Source: Pachyseris speciosa
Lineage: Eukaryota; Cnidaria; Anthozoa; Scleractinia; Pachyseridae
Assembly: GCA_016490735.1 (NCBI GenBank)
Contig: JAEMWC010000235.1
Span: 373,501 to 437,500, forward strand
Direction of reading: 5' to 3'
DNA length: 64,000 nucleotides
Below, piece after piece: positions 1-12,300 of this stretch. The notes under the pieces are model-generated. The model ran no database searches and was not told the origin of the DNA. It saw only the letters and a list, made by a program, of their open reading frames with translations. The position numbers were made by a program, and so were the translations under genes. Each line of letters starts with the position of its first letter. The stretch's first letter is position 1.

Positions 1-268
1 TATATATGCCAGGATGCCACCTCCTCCTTTGGTGCAATCTTTCTGATAAAGTCGGTATCCGTCAATGACAAATTGCTCGTCAGGATAAGTGTTATCAATT
101 TTTGTCTCAGTGAGAAATACATGTAGGAGTTGTGCTCTTAGTAGACCATATAGTTCTTTCAGTTCCTCAATTTTATTTTGAAGGCTATTGATATTCAAAT
201 GAGCCACCAAAATATTTCTCGAGTCTTTCTTTCTTTGAAGGAGTAAATTTGGGTTAGAACAATATTTA
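1..268 (-). mobile_element. LINE endonuclease fragment, runs off left edge
   Basis: The minus strand stays open from about 268 to the window edge. It reads as the start of an APE-type endonuclease of a non-LTR retrotransposon: NILVAHLNINSLQNKIEEL, then an LTETKID block (catalytic-glutamate region) and a GGGGILAY block. This order is typical of CR1/L2/Jockey-like LINEs. No ATG opens the frame here, so it is part of a longer ORF or a fragment. The remaining endonuclease and RT would lie left of the window. Confidence 0.75.
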
Positions 269-620
269 TTAATTACAAGCATATTCTGTCCCTGGATGAA
301 TGCATGTGACATAGAAACTTAAAAGGTCAGCCCGCTTAAGCTGCCTTAACAAATAAAGCCAACAGATAGTCTTTTTTACTATTTCATTAACATGTGCATG
401 CCATTTAAGATCGTTCGAAATGGTTAGGCCAAGCAACTTGGCATGTGTGACCACATTGATACTCTAATCGTTAATAATAATAGGTGGGAAAGCGTGGTTG
501 CAAGTCTTAGAAAAACTCTTTGCACTTATTTTCATTAAGCTGGAAACAATCTGCCTGAGTTTCCTGAACTAGTTTTGGATGTTACTAAGGTCATTCTTGT
601 GGACTATTTCAGAAATCATG
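269..620 (-). mobile_element. LINE reverse-transcriptase C-terminal relic
   Basis: The minus-strand reading contains HAKLLGLTISNDLKWHAHV and, further on, RQLKRADLLSFYVTCIHP. This is the post-catalytic thumb region seen in many invertebrate LINE RTs. Upstream (toward 620) the frame shows FSKTCNHAFPP, typical of the same region, but a stop interrupts it near 460. It is a dead fragment abutting the endonuclease fragment at 1-268; the order suggests two separate insertions rather than one element. Confidence 0.65.
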
Positions 621-970
621 GCGACCGCTAGGAGGGATAGGACTCTCCAATCCAGATAAGGAGCCTCAACACATGGTGCCATGCCAAGGGGGGTGCCTCA
701 TGCCTGTACTGCAAGGAGGGTATAAAGGGGGAGTTGGTATACATGTAAGTCCTGGGCCAAGCCAGTCCAGCAAGATCGATATGCCCCCTCCCTAACGAGG
801 CTTCAGCACAGGGCTGAAGGGGTGATGCAGGCAGCAATTCCCTGCACTTATTTTATTGGCAAATATTAGAAGTGACAATCAATATAAACCTAGCAGTACT
901 GAGTGGGTGGGAGGGATCGTGCAGGAAGGCCCCTGTCATGGTTGCCATCTTGCTATTGGTTGTTGTTGGG

Positions 971-1306
971 CTACGTGGTGTACCTGTGGCTGTTTTGCTT
1001 TGGTTGTCGTGAATTTACGGTGGTTGGGTCGCTTCCAAGGTCATCATGATCAGTCGAACTTCCCTCCGAGCTTCTGCTGGTGTTGTTGGCGAGACCAGAG
1101 GAAGAATTATCGTTTCGTGACCTTTTGTTAGTAGGTTTGTTGTCCGCGTTGCGAGTTTGGGATGGGAGTGACTGTGGCTGTATGTGCAAGAGGCGTTCAA
1201 TAAGTTGATCCTGGTTGTCGGTAATCTTCAGGTTATTTGAGGCTAATAGCAATCGCAAGACCTCAGTGGAGAGGCCATCAGTATCCATAAGATCGAAATT
1301 AAACAA
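971..1306 (-). pseudogene. SAP-like domain ORF, probably retroelement-derived
   Basis: A minus-strand ORF of about 105 residues (first ATG near 1288) starts with LSTEVLRLLLASNNLKITDN followed by DQLIERLLHI, a good match to the helix-extension-helix SAP DNA-binding motif. A low-complexity Ser/Asn/Asp-rich tail follows. No other domain is visible, and the flanks look repetitive with LINE relics on the left. I infer an ORF1-like fragment of a mobile element; a small host gene is possible but has no supporting splice structure. Confidence 0.4.
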
Positions 1307-1309
1307 ATG

Positions 1310-1910
1310 TGCTGCAAGAATTTACTTGTAGCCTTATGAGAATGGGATGTTTGAAAGGCACCACATTATTTAATAGTCCTTTGATAGCAGTGCCAAATAT
1401 GGAAGTTAAGCCTGCAAGGGCTTGTGGAATTAATGTAGGCTCAAATAGCCATGGCTTGCAAACATTAACTTTAATTGTAGTAAACCAGGTTAACGATGGT
1501 CAGCTTCTTATTTTGTATAATAAGCTGGCTAGACTGGTATGACTGTAGTGTAACTTGGTTTCAGACAACAATTTCTTTTGTTCAGTTGAACTTTGAAAAC
1601 AAGCCACCATGAGACATCTACAAATGGGAATTGCTCCTGGGCTCAGCCAAATTTATACTGAATTTACATGCCATTTATAATTTACGAATTTGGCTCAGCA
1701 TGGTATTACATGTACTACAATATTTGACACCAAGTCAGATCACTATTGTGTAACAAGACAGAGCTGCTGGGCTACACGGCATTAGCAAGACTTTGTTTCA
1801 AAGTTGTGGTGATGCTGTACCAAATGCAATCTCTTTAGTCTGGTGTGGCAGGCAACATAAAGTTTGAAATGGGCCTAAGTGGGAATGTAAATGTCAACGA
1901 AGTTGTTGTT
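1310..1910. other. No recognisable feature
   Basis: About 600 bases with short ORFs only. I see no conserved motif, inverted repeat or RNA gene here. It may lie in the downstream intron of the RWD-domain gene that is transcribed leftward from 2875. Confidence 0.4.
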
Positions 1911-2390
1911 GTGAATGATATATGAAATGAATCATATATGAACTGCGGAAATGAAATCAAATGAAGAATGATCCTCGCAGTTGTGAACGCAATTTATGCA
2001 ATTGCAAAAAGAAGCCTGAAAAAAAAGCCTGAAAAAAAAAATTCAGGAAGTCCTGAATTTTTTTTTCAGGCTTCTTTTCGCAATTACATAAATTGCGTTC
2101 ACAACTGCGAGGATCATTCTTCATTTGATTTCATTTCCGCAGTTCATATATGATTCATTTCATATATCATTCACACTCATTTCTTTCACGGGAACATATG
2201 AACCCACAATTGACCTGCTCACAACATTAGTGGCTTCATAGCTCAGTTGGTTAGAGCATTGCACCAATAATCATGAGGTCACGGGTTCAAACCCTGTTTA
2301 AGTCCTGAATTTTTTTCAGGCTTCTTTTCGCAATTGCATAAATTGCATTCTCAACCGCGAGGATCATTCTTCATTTGAAGTTGTTGTTGT
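1911..2390. repeat. Fold-back element plus tRNA-like SINE segment
   Basis: The first part (1911-2174) is an imperfect inverted repeat with arms of about 125 bases around a short loop near 2049. A second part has a tRNA-like segment at 2231-2300, with a Pol III A-box-like TAGCTCAGTTGG at 2239 and a B-box-like GGGTTCAAACCC at 2283. It is followed by another copy of the right arm ending near 2382. The same arms and tRNA-like core recur at 27106-27362, so this is a dispersed family. The tRNA-like part has no complete cloverleaf that I would call a functional tRNA. Confidence 0.75.
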
Positions 2391-2802
2391 GTGTACAACT
2401 TTGTCTTTTTTCGGGAGGGCGCACACATAAGAATTTGAGGTGGAGCTGTGAGGGCCGAGGGGTCCAAATTCTAACCAAAATTTCAAATCGAAATACACCA
2501 CTTTTATATCCATTTGACATGCTAAAATCTTCTCCATTTATCAACCTATTAAAATGTTAATTAATACTGTAGCCTATTTAGGGGATTGCCAACATTTAAG
2601 TTCATCACATGACTCTCCCTCATCATATCTGCATATCTAAATAAACATAGCAAAATTACAATGTACAGTTGGTAAATTAATTCATCACAAATGAGGACCG
2701 GCCTTCAAACTTTGATACATAAAAGTACTTCGTAAATCAGGCGGTCAATATCAAATGTAAGTTTTATGTAAGCTTATGTAAGACTTATAAGAGCATACTC
2801 AC

Positions 2803-2875
2803 GGGAAAACTCATCGGGATAGATGGACGTCAGAGCTTCAAGTTCAAGCTCTTGTTCTTCCTTGTGGTCTGTCAT
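2803..2875 (-). CDS. RWDD1: RWD-domain protein (RWDD1-like), first coding exon
   Basis: Read on the minus strand, an ATG at 2875 opens 24 codons plus one base ending at a strong GTGAGT donor (2802-2797). The peptide begins MTDHKEEQELELEAL and continues TSIYPDEFS. This is the N-terminus of an RWD domain; MTD..EEQ..ELEAL.SIYPD matches my memory of RWDD1, a small acidic protein linked to DRG2/DFRP2-type GTPases and translation. RWDD4 and other RWD proteins share ELEAL.SIY, so the paralogue is not certain. An earlier ATG at 2880 is followed by a stop after one codon. The next exon was not found in 1-2800 and probably lies outside the window. It is head to head with WTAP, 475 bases between start codons. 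Confidence 0.7.
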
Positions 2876-3350
2876 GTCATTAAATGTGCTTCAAAATTTA
2901 AATCTCTAATCTTAGACCACGGTTCGTCTAAGATTTGGAATGTAGGTAAAAATTCTACTCCATTGAAAATTGTCCGCCATGTTTGATTTTTTAGCGACAT
3001 GTGGTTGCCTCGTTTTGATGCTCGTGACTTAATTTCCGGGGAGTAGTCAGGCAGGGTTATTCTGACATTGACGGTTCTGTTAAAATTTTAGCTCTAATTT
3101 AAACGTAGAACTTAAAAGTAGAAGTGAAGATTAGTAAAAGTTGTTTCATGAAAGTCAAATATTATTTTCCCTCTTTTCGGAGAGAAAACTCTACAACCAC
3201 GAACTGAGGTTCCTACCCTCCCGACCCAGATATCACTAATCCATTTGTTCCCGTCTTGCCTTGCAGGACTGTTAATTCAGTTGTATATGGCGATTTTTGT
3301 CATGACAGGCGAATTTAAACGTTAAAAATAGCTGGAAATTTGCACTTAAC
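2876..3350. promoter_or_regulatory. Shared divergent promoter interval RWDD1/WTAP
   Basis: The 475 bases between the divergent start codons of the RWD-domain gene (-) and WTAP (+) must contain both 5' UTRs and very probably both core promoters. I see no clear TATA box at a useful distance from either ATG. Bidirectional, TATA-less promoters are common for housekeeping gene pairs. The boundaries are inferred from the start codons, not from visible promoter elements. Confidence 0.5.
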
Positions 3351-6300
3351 ATGGCAGAAAGTGAAGACGGTAACTACAAAATCGCTCTTTAAAACTTCCT
3401 GTATCTTTTAGCTTATTTAAGTATGCATTCTTTGCAGTGGGCAAGAGAAAGAGCGAAGATGAAGCCGATGCAAACGAGCCTGCAGCTAAACGGGTAAGCA
3501 CGCCTTTTCCCTTAAGAACGAGTGTACTATGGAGCAGTCTGAGTATGAGGAAATGTTCTGAAGTTAAAAATGCTATTTCCAGGTACGAATAGAATTGCAG
3601 GATCTCAAAGACATGGCGAAGGAAGACATCTTAGAGAGGTGAGTGTCTAAATGCATGACAGCTGACGTAAACTTGGCCAGGCACAAGAAAGTTCTCCACG
3701 TTTATGTTAGAAATTACTATGAATCGATGGATCGTTGCCTTTCGATCATCGAAAAGCTGAGCGATAAATCGATGATATTTAATAATTGTAATACAGTAAG
3801 TCAAAGTAATTGAAGGATTTGATAGTCACATGATTTGGAATCGGATTATCGATTTTGATTGATTGCTGGTGGCATAGGCTCAGGCACTTCACATCGGCAA
3901 TACTTCAGAATACCTCGCCACTTAATATGCATCTTCAAATGCTGCTCCCACTGTCGCAAAGTCACCTTATTCAATAGCTGTGCCTCAGCCTAGTCCCCAG
4001 GCGTTCTCGGCTCGGTCAAACCAACTGTCAGCGGTGACACAACCGAGAGAGACTCGCCGAGAACGCCTAGCAAATACTGCCAGATCCATCATAAACAACA
4101 CTGAAATATGCATCGTATGTTACAATAATGGCATAATATCCCTTTGAGGTTGCTGGGCAAGATTTCCGCACAGCCCCATACATTAATTATGCATTCAATC
4201 TTTGTTCTAAGAAAACAATAGCGGTAAGACTGGTAAGCCTTTGGACTTCTGCTCTTTGTTTCTGAAGTTCTTTTATTTTTTTTCTAAGTCTTTTTGGAAA
4301 CAGGAAACTTTTGCCACGTTTTCCTTCGAAAGCCCTAATTTCAAGTCAATCTTGCTAAGTTTTTTTTCGGAGTTTTAAAGTAATTCAGTTTTGCTGTGCA
4401 TTGTAGGTGATTCAAATAAATTTCAGCAGCAGGGTTAGCGGTTAAATTGCTGTATGGAAATCATCAGTCTGTTGTATTCACAGACAAAATGTTTGAAAAT
4501 AAAACAATTTTCTTACCTGGTGTAGCTTGTTCTTTGCTCTCCTTGTCAAAATTTTGCTGGAGCTCATGACGTTTCTTTTGAGGAAAATGTTATTCTTCCC
4601 TTTCTTGAGCGCATCACGAAGTGAGCATAGACTGTTTACTGGTGCGTTTGGAACCCTCTTCCTCGTCTTTGCGGACTTCGTAGTGGTCAGCGATATGCAA
4701 GAGAATTTTTCCAAAGTGTTCTTTTCCGAAGTGCTGACGCCATATGTTTCCCTGTAGGTCGCCCTGGAAATGTTTTTGCGATTTTCCTGTTCAGCATAAA
4801 CCTCGCTTTACTCGCCACCATGTATTTTCAATGCCCGTGTATGGGCACCAGTGTCTGGCTCTTAGAAGTTTAGACTGTGGTTGGCATGGCTTGTTCATCA
4901 AGTGAGGTTTCGTAAACTGCTTGAGTTGTGGTAAATTTGTGCGCCCAAGTGTATGTTGGGGCTAAAACTTTTTGATCAAAAGCTTGATGCTATAAAACCA
5001 TGATTTATGGCGCATTGATGCCATTCAAAAGCAACCACTCTTCGAGCATCGCCACTCAAACCCTTCTTGCAATGAAGCTCTTGTCCAGCTGAATGCGTTG
5101 CTACACCCAGGTTGAGGACGTTCTATCAAGCAGGTTTTGTTCCTTGCACCAGTCTATGAACCAGTCGTGATCCTGAAGGATCTTCGTGAGAATGATCAAG
5201 TTCATTTGGGCCATTTTCGCGCGACAAAACACGTCGTTTTGGTATACAGCAGAACGGAAATAAATATTCCTAATTTGCTTTTTTATATATCTAAATGGAC
5301 CAATCAAAGGGTGGAGGAAATGCATTCTTTCGTGCAAAGTAGGTCTCTCGTGCATTTCTTCTGTGTATATTGTTATGAAGATTTCTTTTAGATGGATAGG
5401 TAAGATAAAACTTAGTTATTGACGAGGACCTTGCAACTGGTTTATGTAGCTCAGTGGTAAGGACGGACTGATAACAGAAAGCCTCGCATAGGGCGATGGT
5501 TCAGAGCCCAGTAGAGCAGTCAAATTAATTAAAAGAGATAGAAAAAAAAGGGGGCCTTGGATCATAGAAAAATAGTGGGGAAAAGAGTCGGGGGGAAAGG
5601 AGGAATGTGGGACAGAAAAAGAGAGAGAGAAACAACATGGTTAATTGAATCCTCTTTTATTGCTACAGTAAGTAATAATTAGCAATGTATATATGCGAAA
5701 CCCTAGGGAATAAGTCATTGTCTTAAAAAACAATGAAGCGCATACATAATTAATGAAATAGAATGTATAATTAATGTATGGGGCTATATGGAAATTTTTC
5801 CGGTTGCTGCACAAAGGATGGATGTCCACATCGCACTCGTCTGAATCTACAAAAATTATGCTCATGATAAAAGTGCGGTGAAGTACATGTAATTTTCATA
5901 TGAACACAACAGAACTTTAAACGGAAAAGCAACGCAAAATAACAGACTGAAAAGGTTATTCCACAAAGTTAGAACTTACCAATTAATCGTTGGTGGACAC
6001 TTCCATTGTACGGATTTGTCACATTGGTGGTAAGCTTTCACATGATACGGCGTGGAAACGAGTAAATTCCAGCCAGGGTTTTTTTTTTGAGCTAAAATCC
6101 CTGGTATTTTGGCAATATTTGCTAGGCGTTCTCTCGCCCACTCCTTCCCAGACTTTGCATGGACAAGGGGGGGGAGGAACGCCTAGGGACTAGGCTGGCT
6201 GCGTCTGTGGTCCCAAAGTCAGAATTAACAGTCACATAAAATCCCACAGTCATTTTGGGGTTAGGGTTTATTATTAGGGTTCATTCTTCTCTGACTTTGG

Positions 6301-9300
6301 GAGTGAGGGACTGCAGGAGCACTAGTTTCATTGCCCTGTCTTTTCATTCTGCTCTGACTGCCAGGTGAGGGATACTTTGATCAATAATTGATTGAAGTAT
6401 CCCTCACCTGGGAGTCAGAGCAGAATGAAAAGACAGGGCAATGAAACTAGTGCTCCTGCAGTCCCTCACTCCCAAAGTCAGAGAAGAATGAACCCTAATA
6501 ATAAACCCTAACCCCAAAATGACTAAGATGGGGTCTATAATTATTTATAGACCCCATCTTAGTCATTTTTGGGCAAATGTAATTTTCGCAATCCCAACCT
6601 AGTCACCTCCGGGCTCTGACTTTGGGAGTGCAGCACTGCGTGATCACTAGTTTCACTGTCCTTTCCTTTCATTCTGCTCTGAGTTCAGGTGTGCAGGAGT
6701 AGTAGAATTTATAATACTCAAAAGTGGTGGGGTATTCTGAAGTTGTTCTATTTAAATGTAGATTTAAGATTAAATTAAACCTATAGGGGTACTTTATGTA
6801 AAAATCAGTGCTATGCATATTTTTAAAGAATCCCCAGAAAAATATCACTGGAAAGCTAATAAAGTATAGAATCTGAAAACTTGAACAATATTTGTTTTGG
6901 AAGGCGTGCGGAATCCTTCAAATGAAAAACTGACCATGTTTGCTCAACTGAATAGCATTACAGTCGAACCTCGATTATCTGGACTTGTGGGGACTGAGCT
7001 GAACGGTCTGGATAATCGAGAGTCCAGATAATTGAAAATATGAATATTAATGAGCCAAAACTAAAACTGAATGACTGAATGAGTTGAGCATGAAATAAAG
7101 GACACTTGAGCAATTCAGAGATCAGTGAAATCCGATGCAGTAGTATGGTACACGTGAGCTCAAAATGCGTACAGATTTGTGTTTTGAAGCGAAACAATTT
7201 CAGTTTGAACCAGAGTTTCATTACTTAATTTCAAGGGGAAAAGTTTTACTGCGGATGTTAAATATGGCTAATTAATAGTCATGAAAAACTGGGACCAGCT
7301 AAGCAAGTCCGGATAATCGAAAAATCTGGATAATCAAGGTCCGGATAATTGAGGTTAGACTGTACTATAGAAATCCAAACAAACTGGACTATATCGTTCA
7401 GGAGATATAATAGGCTGACAAAGTGTATTTGGCTTTTTTTAGCTTATAATGTGATCTAATGCATAGCTTTTAAATTATAGTAATATTGTATGTAGTAGGA
7501 ATGCAATCCTTTAGTTTATAATGATTAGTGTTTATTTATTATTACTACCCACAAAGATTAGATGATGCTATATGCAGTTTGTGTAAATTGCCTCCATGTA
7601 TAAAGTAAAAAATCCATTGTAAAGTTGGCCAATTTTTTCCATGTGTGTTACACACATGGATGCCACAGGAAAACATTTGGAATAATTATTGTAAAAGCCT
7701 CACACAGTTTAGTGCAGTAACATGTGAAACATGAAACATTTTTGCCAAATTTCATTAAAATCCAATAAATCTAGATTAATTTGTTCAACTGGAGCGAACA
7801 AACCCAAAATAAACCCCAAGTTTTGGCCTTGAAAGATTTGCACAGTTTTCAACCTCACCAAACGAGCTTTTAAAGTGGCAATACCTCCGACTGATAGATA
7901 GACTGCAAAACAGCCGTATTTTTGCATTGGTCGAATGTGAGGCGGTCTCGTTAAGTGAAAGGCTTGGAGTGAGGGTGAAAATGTAGATGAGACTGGGGAG
8001 AGACACTAAAAAATACGGACTGTCACCTTTGCATATATTAAATTCATTTTGAATTTCCTGTTCCTCCAGCAACGGGAAATTTCCATGGGCTGAATTATGA
8101 CGTTAGTTGTCAAGTCATGTTTATAACACCTCATCAGAGATCGGCTTTGGTAGAAGACTGATTTATCAACTGTTTGTTTTGGCAAAGAACAATTCAAGAA
8201 ACCACGGAAGAAATACAGCTTGTTCAGTAGAATGGCCGGCAATCATTGTCATCTGTCCGCTGAAAAACATCATGAAAGAGAAGATAGCGTGGAACGAATT
8301 TAACCCGCTCTGATTGCAAACTTCGTTTTGACTGCGAGATGCTAACCACTATTCGTTATAAGAATTATAATTATAGCAATATAATTCTACACTGCCACTG
8401 AACAAGTGCTAAACGATATAAGTTCACGTTCCTAAATTTCATACTGTTTGCACATGTTAGTCTGCTCTTTTGAACATGTTTTTAGCCAACCTTTAAGTCC
8501 TAAACTGATTTTTTTAATTGCATGTTTTAAAAGATTCAGTTATGACTATTTTAAAAGTTAACTGCACGTATCAGGTTTGCAAAGAGGATGGAGTTGTCCA
8601 TATATTTTGACAACTCAACAACATTTTGAACCCCCTGGTCAGAACGAATTCATTATATGGAAAAAGTGACAGTCGGTTTTCTCTCGCCGGAGAGGCTCGC
8701 GTGCAAAGTGACGCGAATTCCTCACCTTAAAAAAAAAAACAAAAATAAAACCGACTGTTTTGCCGTCTAACCGATAGAGGACAAACTCTGGTACATTAAG
8801 AAGAGCTTCAGAGGAACTGAAAGTGTGTCCCATGAAAGTAGTTATATCAAGCTATTTTCATTTGCAGGGTTAAACAGTTGAATGAGTATGTTGATTACCT
8901 GGAGAAGAAGCAGAATGGAGAGCAAGCAAGTAGTAAGTTTTCCCCTTCATTATTGTTTTCCATGGTATGCTGTGTATCATGCCGATAGTTTACCTACGTT
9001 GTATGACCTCAACCAATATTGCTTGATGCTAAAAATACTGACCAGTTATAGCAGTCACAGAGGATAGACCCTTTTCAGAGCCTTACTAGCCTCGTCAGCA
9101 TGTGCAAAATTCAATAAAATTTTTATTTCAAAGTGAAGGTTAGTAAGGCTAATTAACATACATACAAAAGAATAATCAAATTGTCTTGAAAGCACAAATG
9201 TGACAGCTATCTTTAAAAACACAATGTTTTTAAGTTTCTGGAACATGTTTCGATGTTTCAACATCATACTTTGAATTTATAAAGAAGCATTGTATGAATA

Positions 9301-12300
9301 GTTATATACAGTATGTGCTCATTATCTTGAAATCTTTTACTACTGTACTCATTTGGCTGAAGATGATGTTTGAAACATTGAAATATGTTCCAGAAGCTTA
9401 AAAGTGTTGTTGTGTTTTTAATAATCAAATTGTTGAAAAGAATGTAAGGGATAAGTTGGACTTAAAATCCAGATTTCGTTGAATGTTACCTTCCTTTGGC
9501 CTGTGGATTGATCACATCAGAAACTTAGGTCCACACTTCCTTTGCAATTAGAAGGCCTGAATTCACAGAATCAGCATGCATGCACGACTAAAAAGGACTA
9601 AAAAGGACAACTTTTGGTTTTAATAACAGCTCAAATTCTGACACTGCTTGATGAGAGCTGGTGAATTGCAAGGGTACAGCATTATGCTAGGCATTATCCC
9701 TGTTTCTAAGTCAAATTTGTTAGATCACATTTTACTTGTGTTTTATTTAAAGAAGAACTAGCAGGACTTTTGGAGACTGGAGAGAAGTTAAAGCAACAGC
9801 AGCAGGAATCCACAAGACGTGAAAATGTTTTGGTGATGAGGCTTGCAACCAAGGAACAAGAAATGCAAGATCTACTGGTGAGGAGAACAGAAAACAAGGA
9901 TTCATTCATAATGTACTGCACAACCACAACTCTTGTGCTGTGTAAATAGTGGCACAATGAACAGATGCAGTGTCTGTACAGGCGGGACTGTCACAGGCAA
10001 ATATCCGATCTTGAACCTTAACAACCAGCGAGCAGTATTGAACTGTCCTGGATCAGGAAGACTTTTGCATAGTCTCGTGGTGATTGGTAGATACCCTTTG
10101 GAACTGAATTATTGACTCAAAAAAACATTGTATCCATATCAAGGTACAATCAGCACTTTACTGTAGAAAGCATTAATGTGTGCCTGAAGAAAGGGTAACA
10201 ATGTTGTTGATTTTAATCTGTCACTTATCAGACTTAATCGCTCAATCCAGTGCATGGTGATGAAGTTTAGTACATGTAGTTTTATCTTAATAACCTGTAA
10301 AAGGGCTCAAACAACAGCATATAAACTGGTTATCATCTCAAGCACTGCATGACTAAGCTGAACATTGGTCAAACTTACAGGTGTTATGTTTTTTACTGGA
10401 CTTAAAACCCTGTATACAGTTTTGCCAATGCTTAGTTTAGTTAGAGGGGCTATATGTTCCCTTAAGTAAGAGTGCTGTATCATAGTATACAGTAGCTTTT
10501 ATGTGAAATCCATATGGGGGAGCTCAAAGTTCACATTGCAAGTGTTGTGTCCAGCAACTAAAATAATATAATTTTTTACCACAATTGCTAGTAATCTCGC
10601 AATCTTATTGGCTAATTTGCTGTTGTCGATAAGAGTCTAGACAATTAACATTTTCTTGGATGCTGATATTGCGGTAAAAAACAAATTGAATGTGGTTTAG
10701 CATTGTCTATACTCTTATCGACAACGATATTCGTCATCACAGTGGTCAAAATTTGCTGTGGACTCACTCAGCTGTGCCTCATGAGTCCACATTTTGACCA
10801 CTGTGATGACGAATATTGTTGTCGATAAGAGTATAGACAATGCTAAACCACATTCGATTTGTTAAATGGCATAAGATGATGAAATTTCAAGGTCACTTGT
10901 GTGTGATTGGAATGTCATTTAGGTTCTCTGAAGCTTAACTTTTCAGCTTTTCTTTTGACCCTCTTGCTACTGCTTTGCAGAGTGTCATAGCACGGCAGGA
11001 GTTTTTACACCACAGGGAGCTACATTAGCAGAGTGCCTTTGTTGTGTTGTAAATATCAAGTCAGAAGCTTTAAAGTGAAGCTTTAAAATGGGGTAGTGAG
11101 CTGACAGATTCCAAATTTAAGCATTGTTGTCCAATTCATTAATTTTCATTTTTCAAATAGAAGGTGCCTTAGTTACATGTACCTTTCTGACGAGAGGCAT
11201 GCCTTTATAATTTGATGTATTTGTACACTTCTCCAAGTCCCTATTCATCATTTAAAGGTTGGTTTTATCTGAGACAAGTTGGGTTGACTAGTCAGCCCCC
11301 CAAAAAAGATACACGAAACTTGGAAACACTGCTGTGTTGAATTCCTGCATTTATTTAGTGAAAAAGAGAAGAAAATTAGGGTGCTTGTGAAACATAATAT
11401 GCAGCTACAGGAAAGTACTGCTTGGTAGCTTTCATTGTAATTGTCGTTAAAACCACTTTGTACAGAAATTTAAAAAGGCTGTAGATGAAAGTACATGTAC
11501 TGCTCAGTAGCTCTCTCTAAAGTGAGACACGTTTCCTGTTAGGTTTGGTCTTGGAGTGGTGCACATTGCTCAGGTAGAAAAGTAATGTTGTAGCTGATTA
11601 CAGCAAGATACCACAGAGGCTAGTTGTGTAGTTAATCATAGCGATTTACAATAATTTTATGCTTAGTACTACTGTAGTTTACAGTTTATAATCTACAGTG
11701 GCAGACAGCACCTTGGGACAATTATCTCTCCATTCACTGCAACTGCTCCTTTACCACAACCTTCCCAAAAACTGGTTTTTGCACTCCCACCTCCACCTGG
11801 TAAACAATGTTGCACATCAGGAAACATTCTGAGTTGTCACTCTCAACATTTTACAAGGGTTGTTGGTAAGGGAGGAGGAGGGAGATGTACATGAAAATAT
11901 TTCCTATTTGTGCACATAAGAGGAGTGTAAATGAGAATTTGTCCCTAGGTTTTGGTCGGTTATTGTAGTTTTCTCCAGTGCTCCGCAGTGCTGAAGATGA
12001 TAACCTGCGTACATGTTTATCCGTTGGAATCGAGAAAGGCAAACATTTTGTTCTTTGTTATTGGCAGACACAAATCCACGATTTAAAACAAGCTCAAAAT
12101 CCATCTTCAATACAGCTGCGTTCGACACTGCTGGATCCTGCGGTTAATTTGTTGTTTCAAAGAATGAAAACAGACTTGGACTCTGAAAAAGAGAAATTGG
12201 AACAGGCTCAGAATGACCTCAGTGCTTGGAAATTCACTCCGGACAGGTGATGGTTATTCACTTGAAATCATTATAATGACATCCTGGAAGATCCTCTGAT

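Noticed and set aside
2231..2300. Functional tRNA gene
   Set aside because: A and B boxes are present but the acceptor and anticodon stems do not pair cleanly, and the segment is embedded in a repeated fold-back element also found elsewhere in the window.
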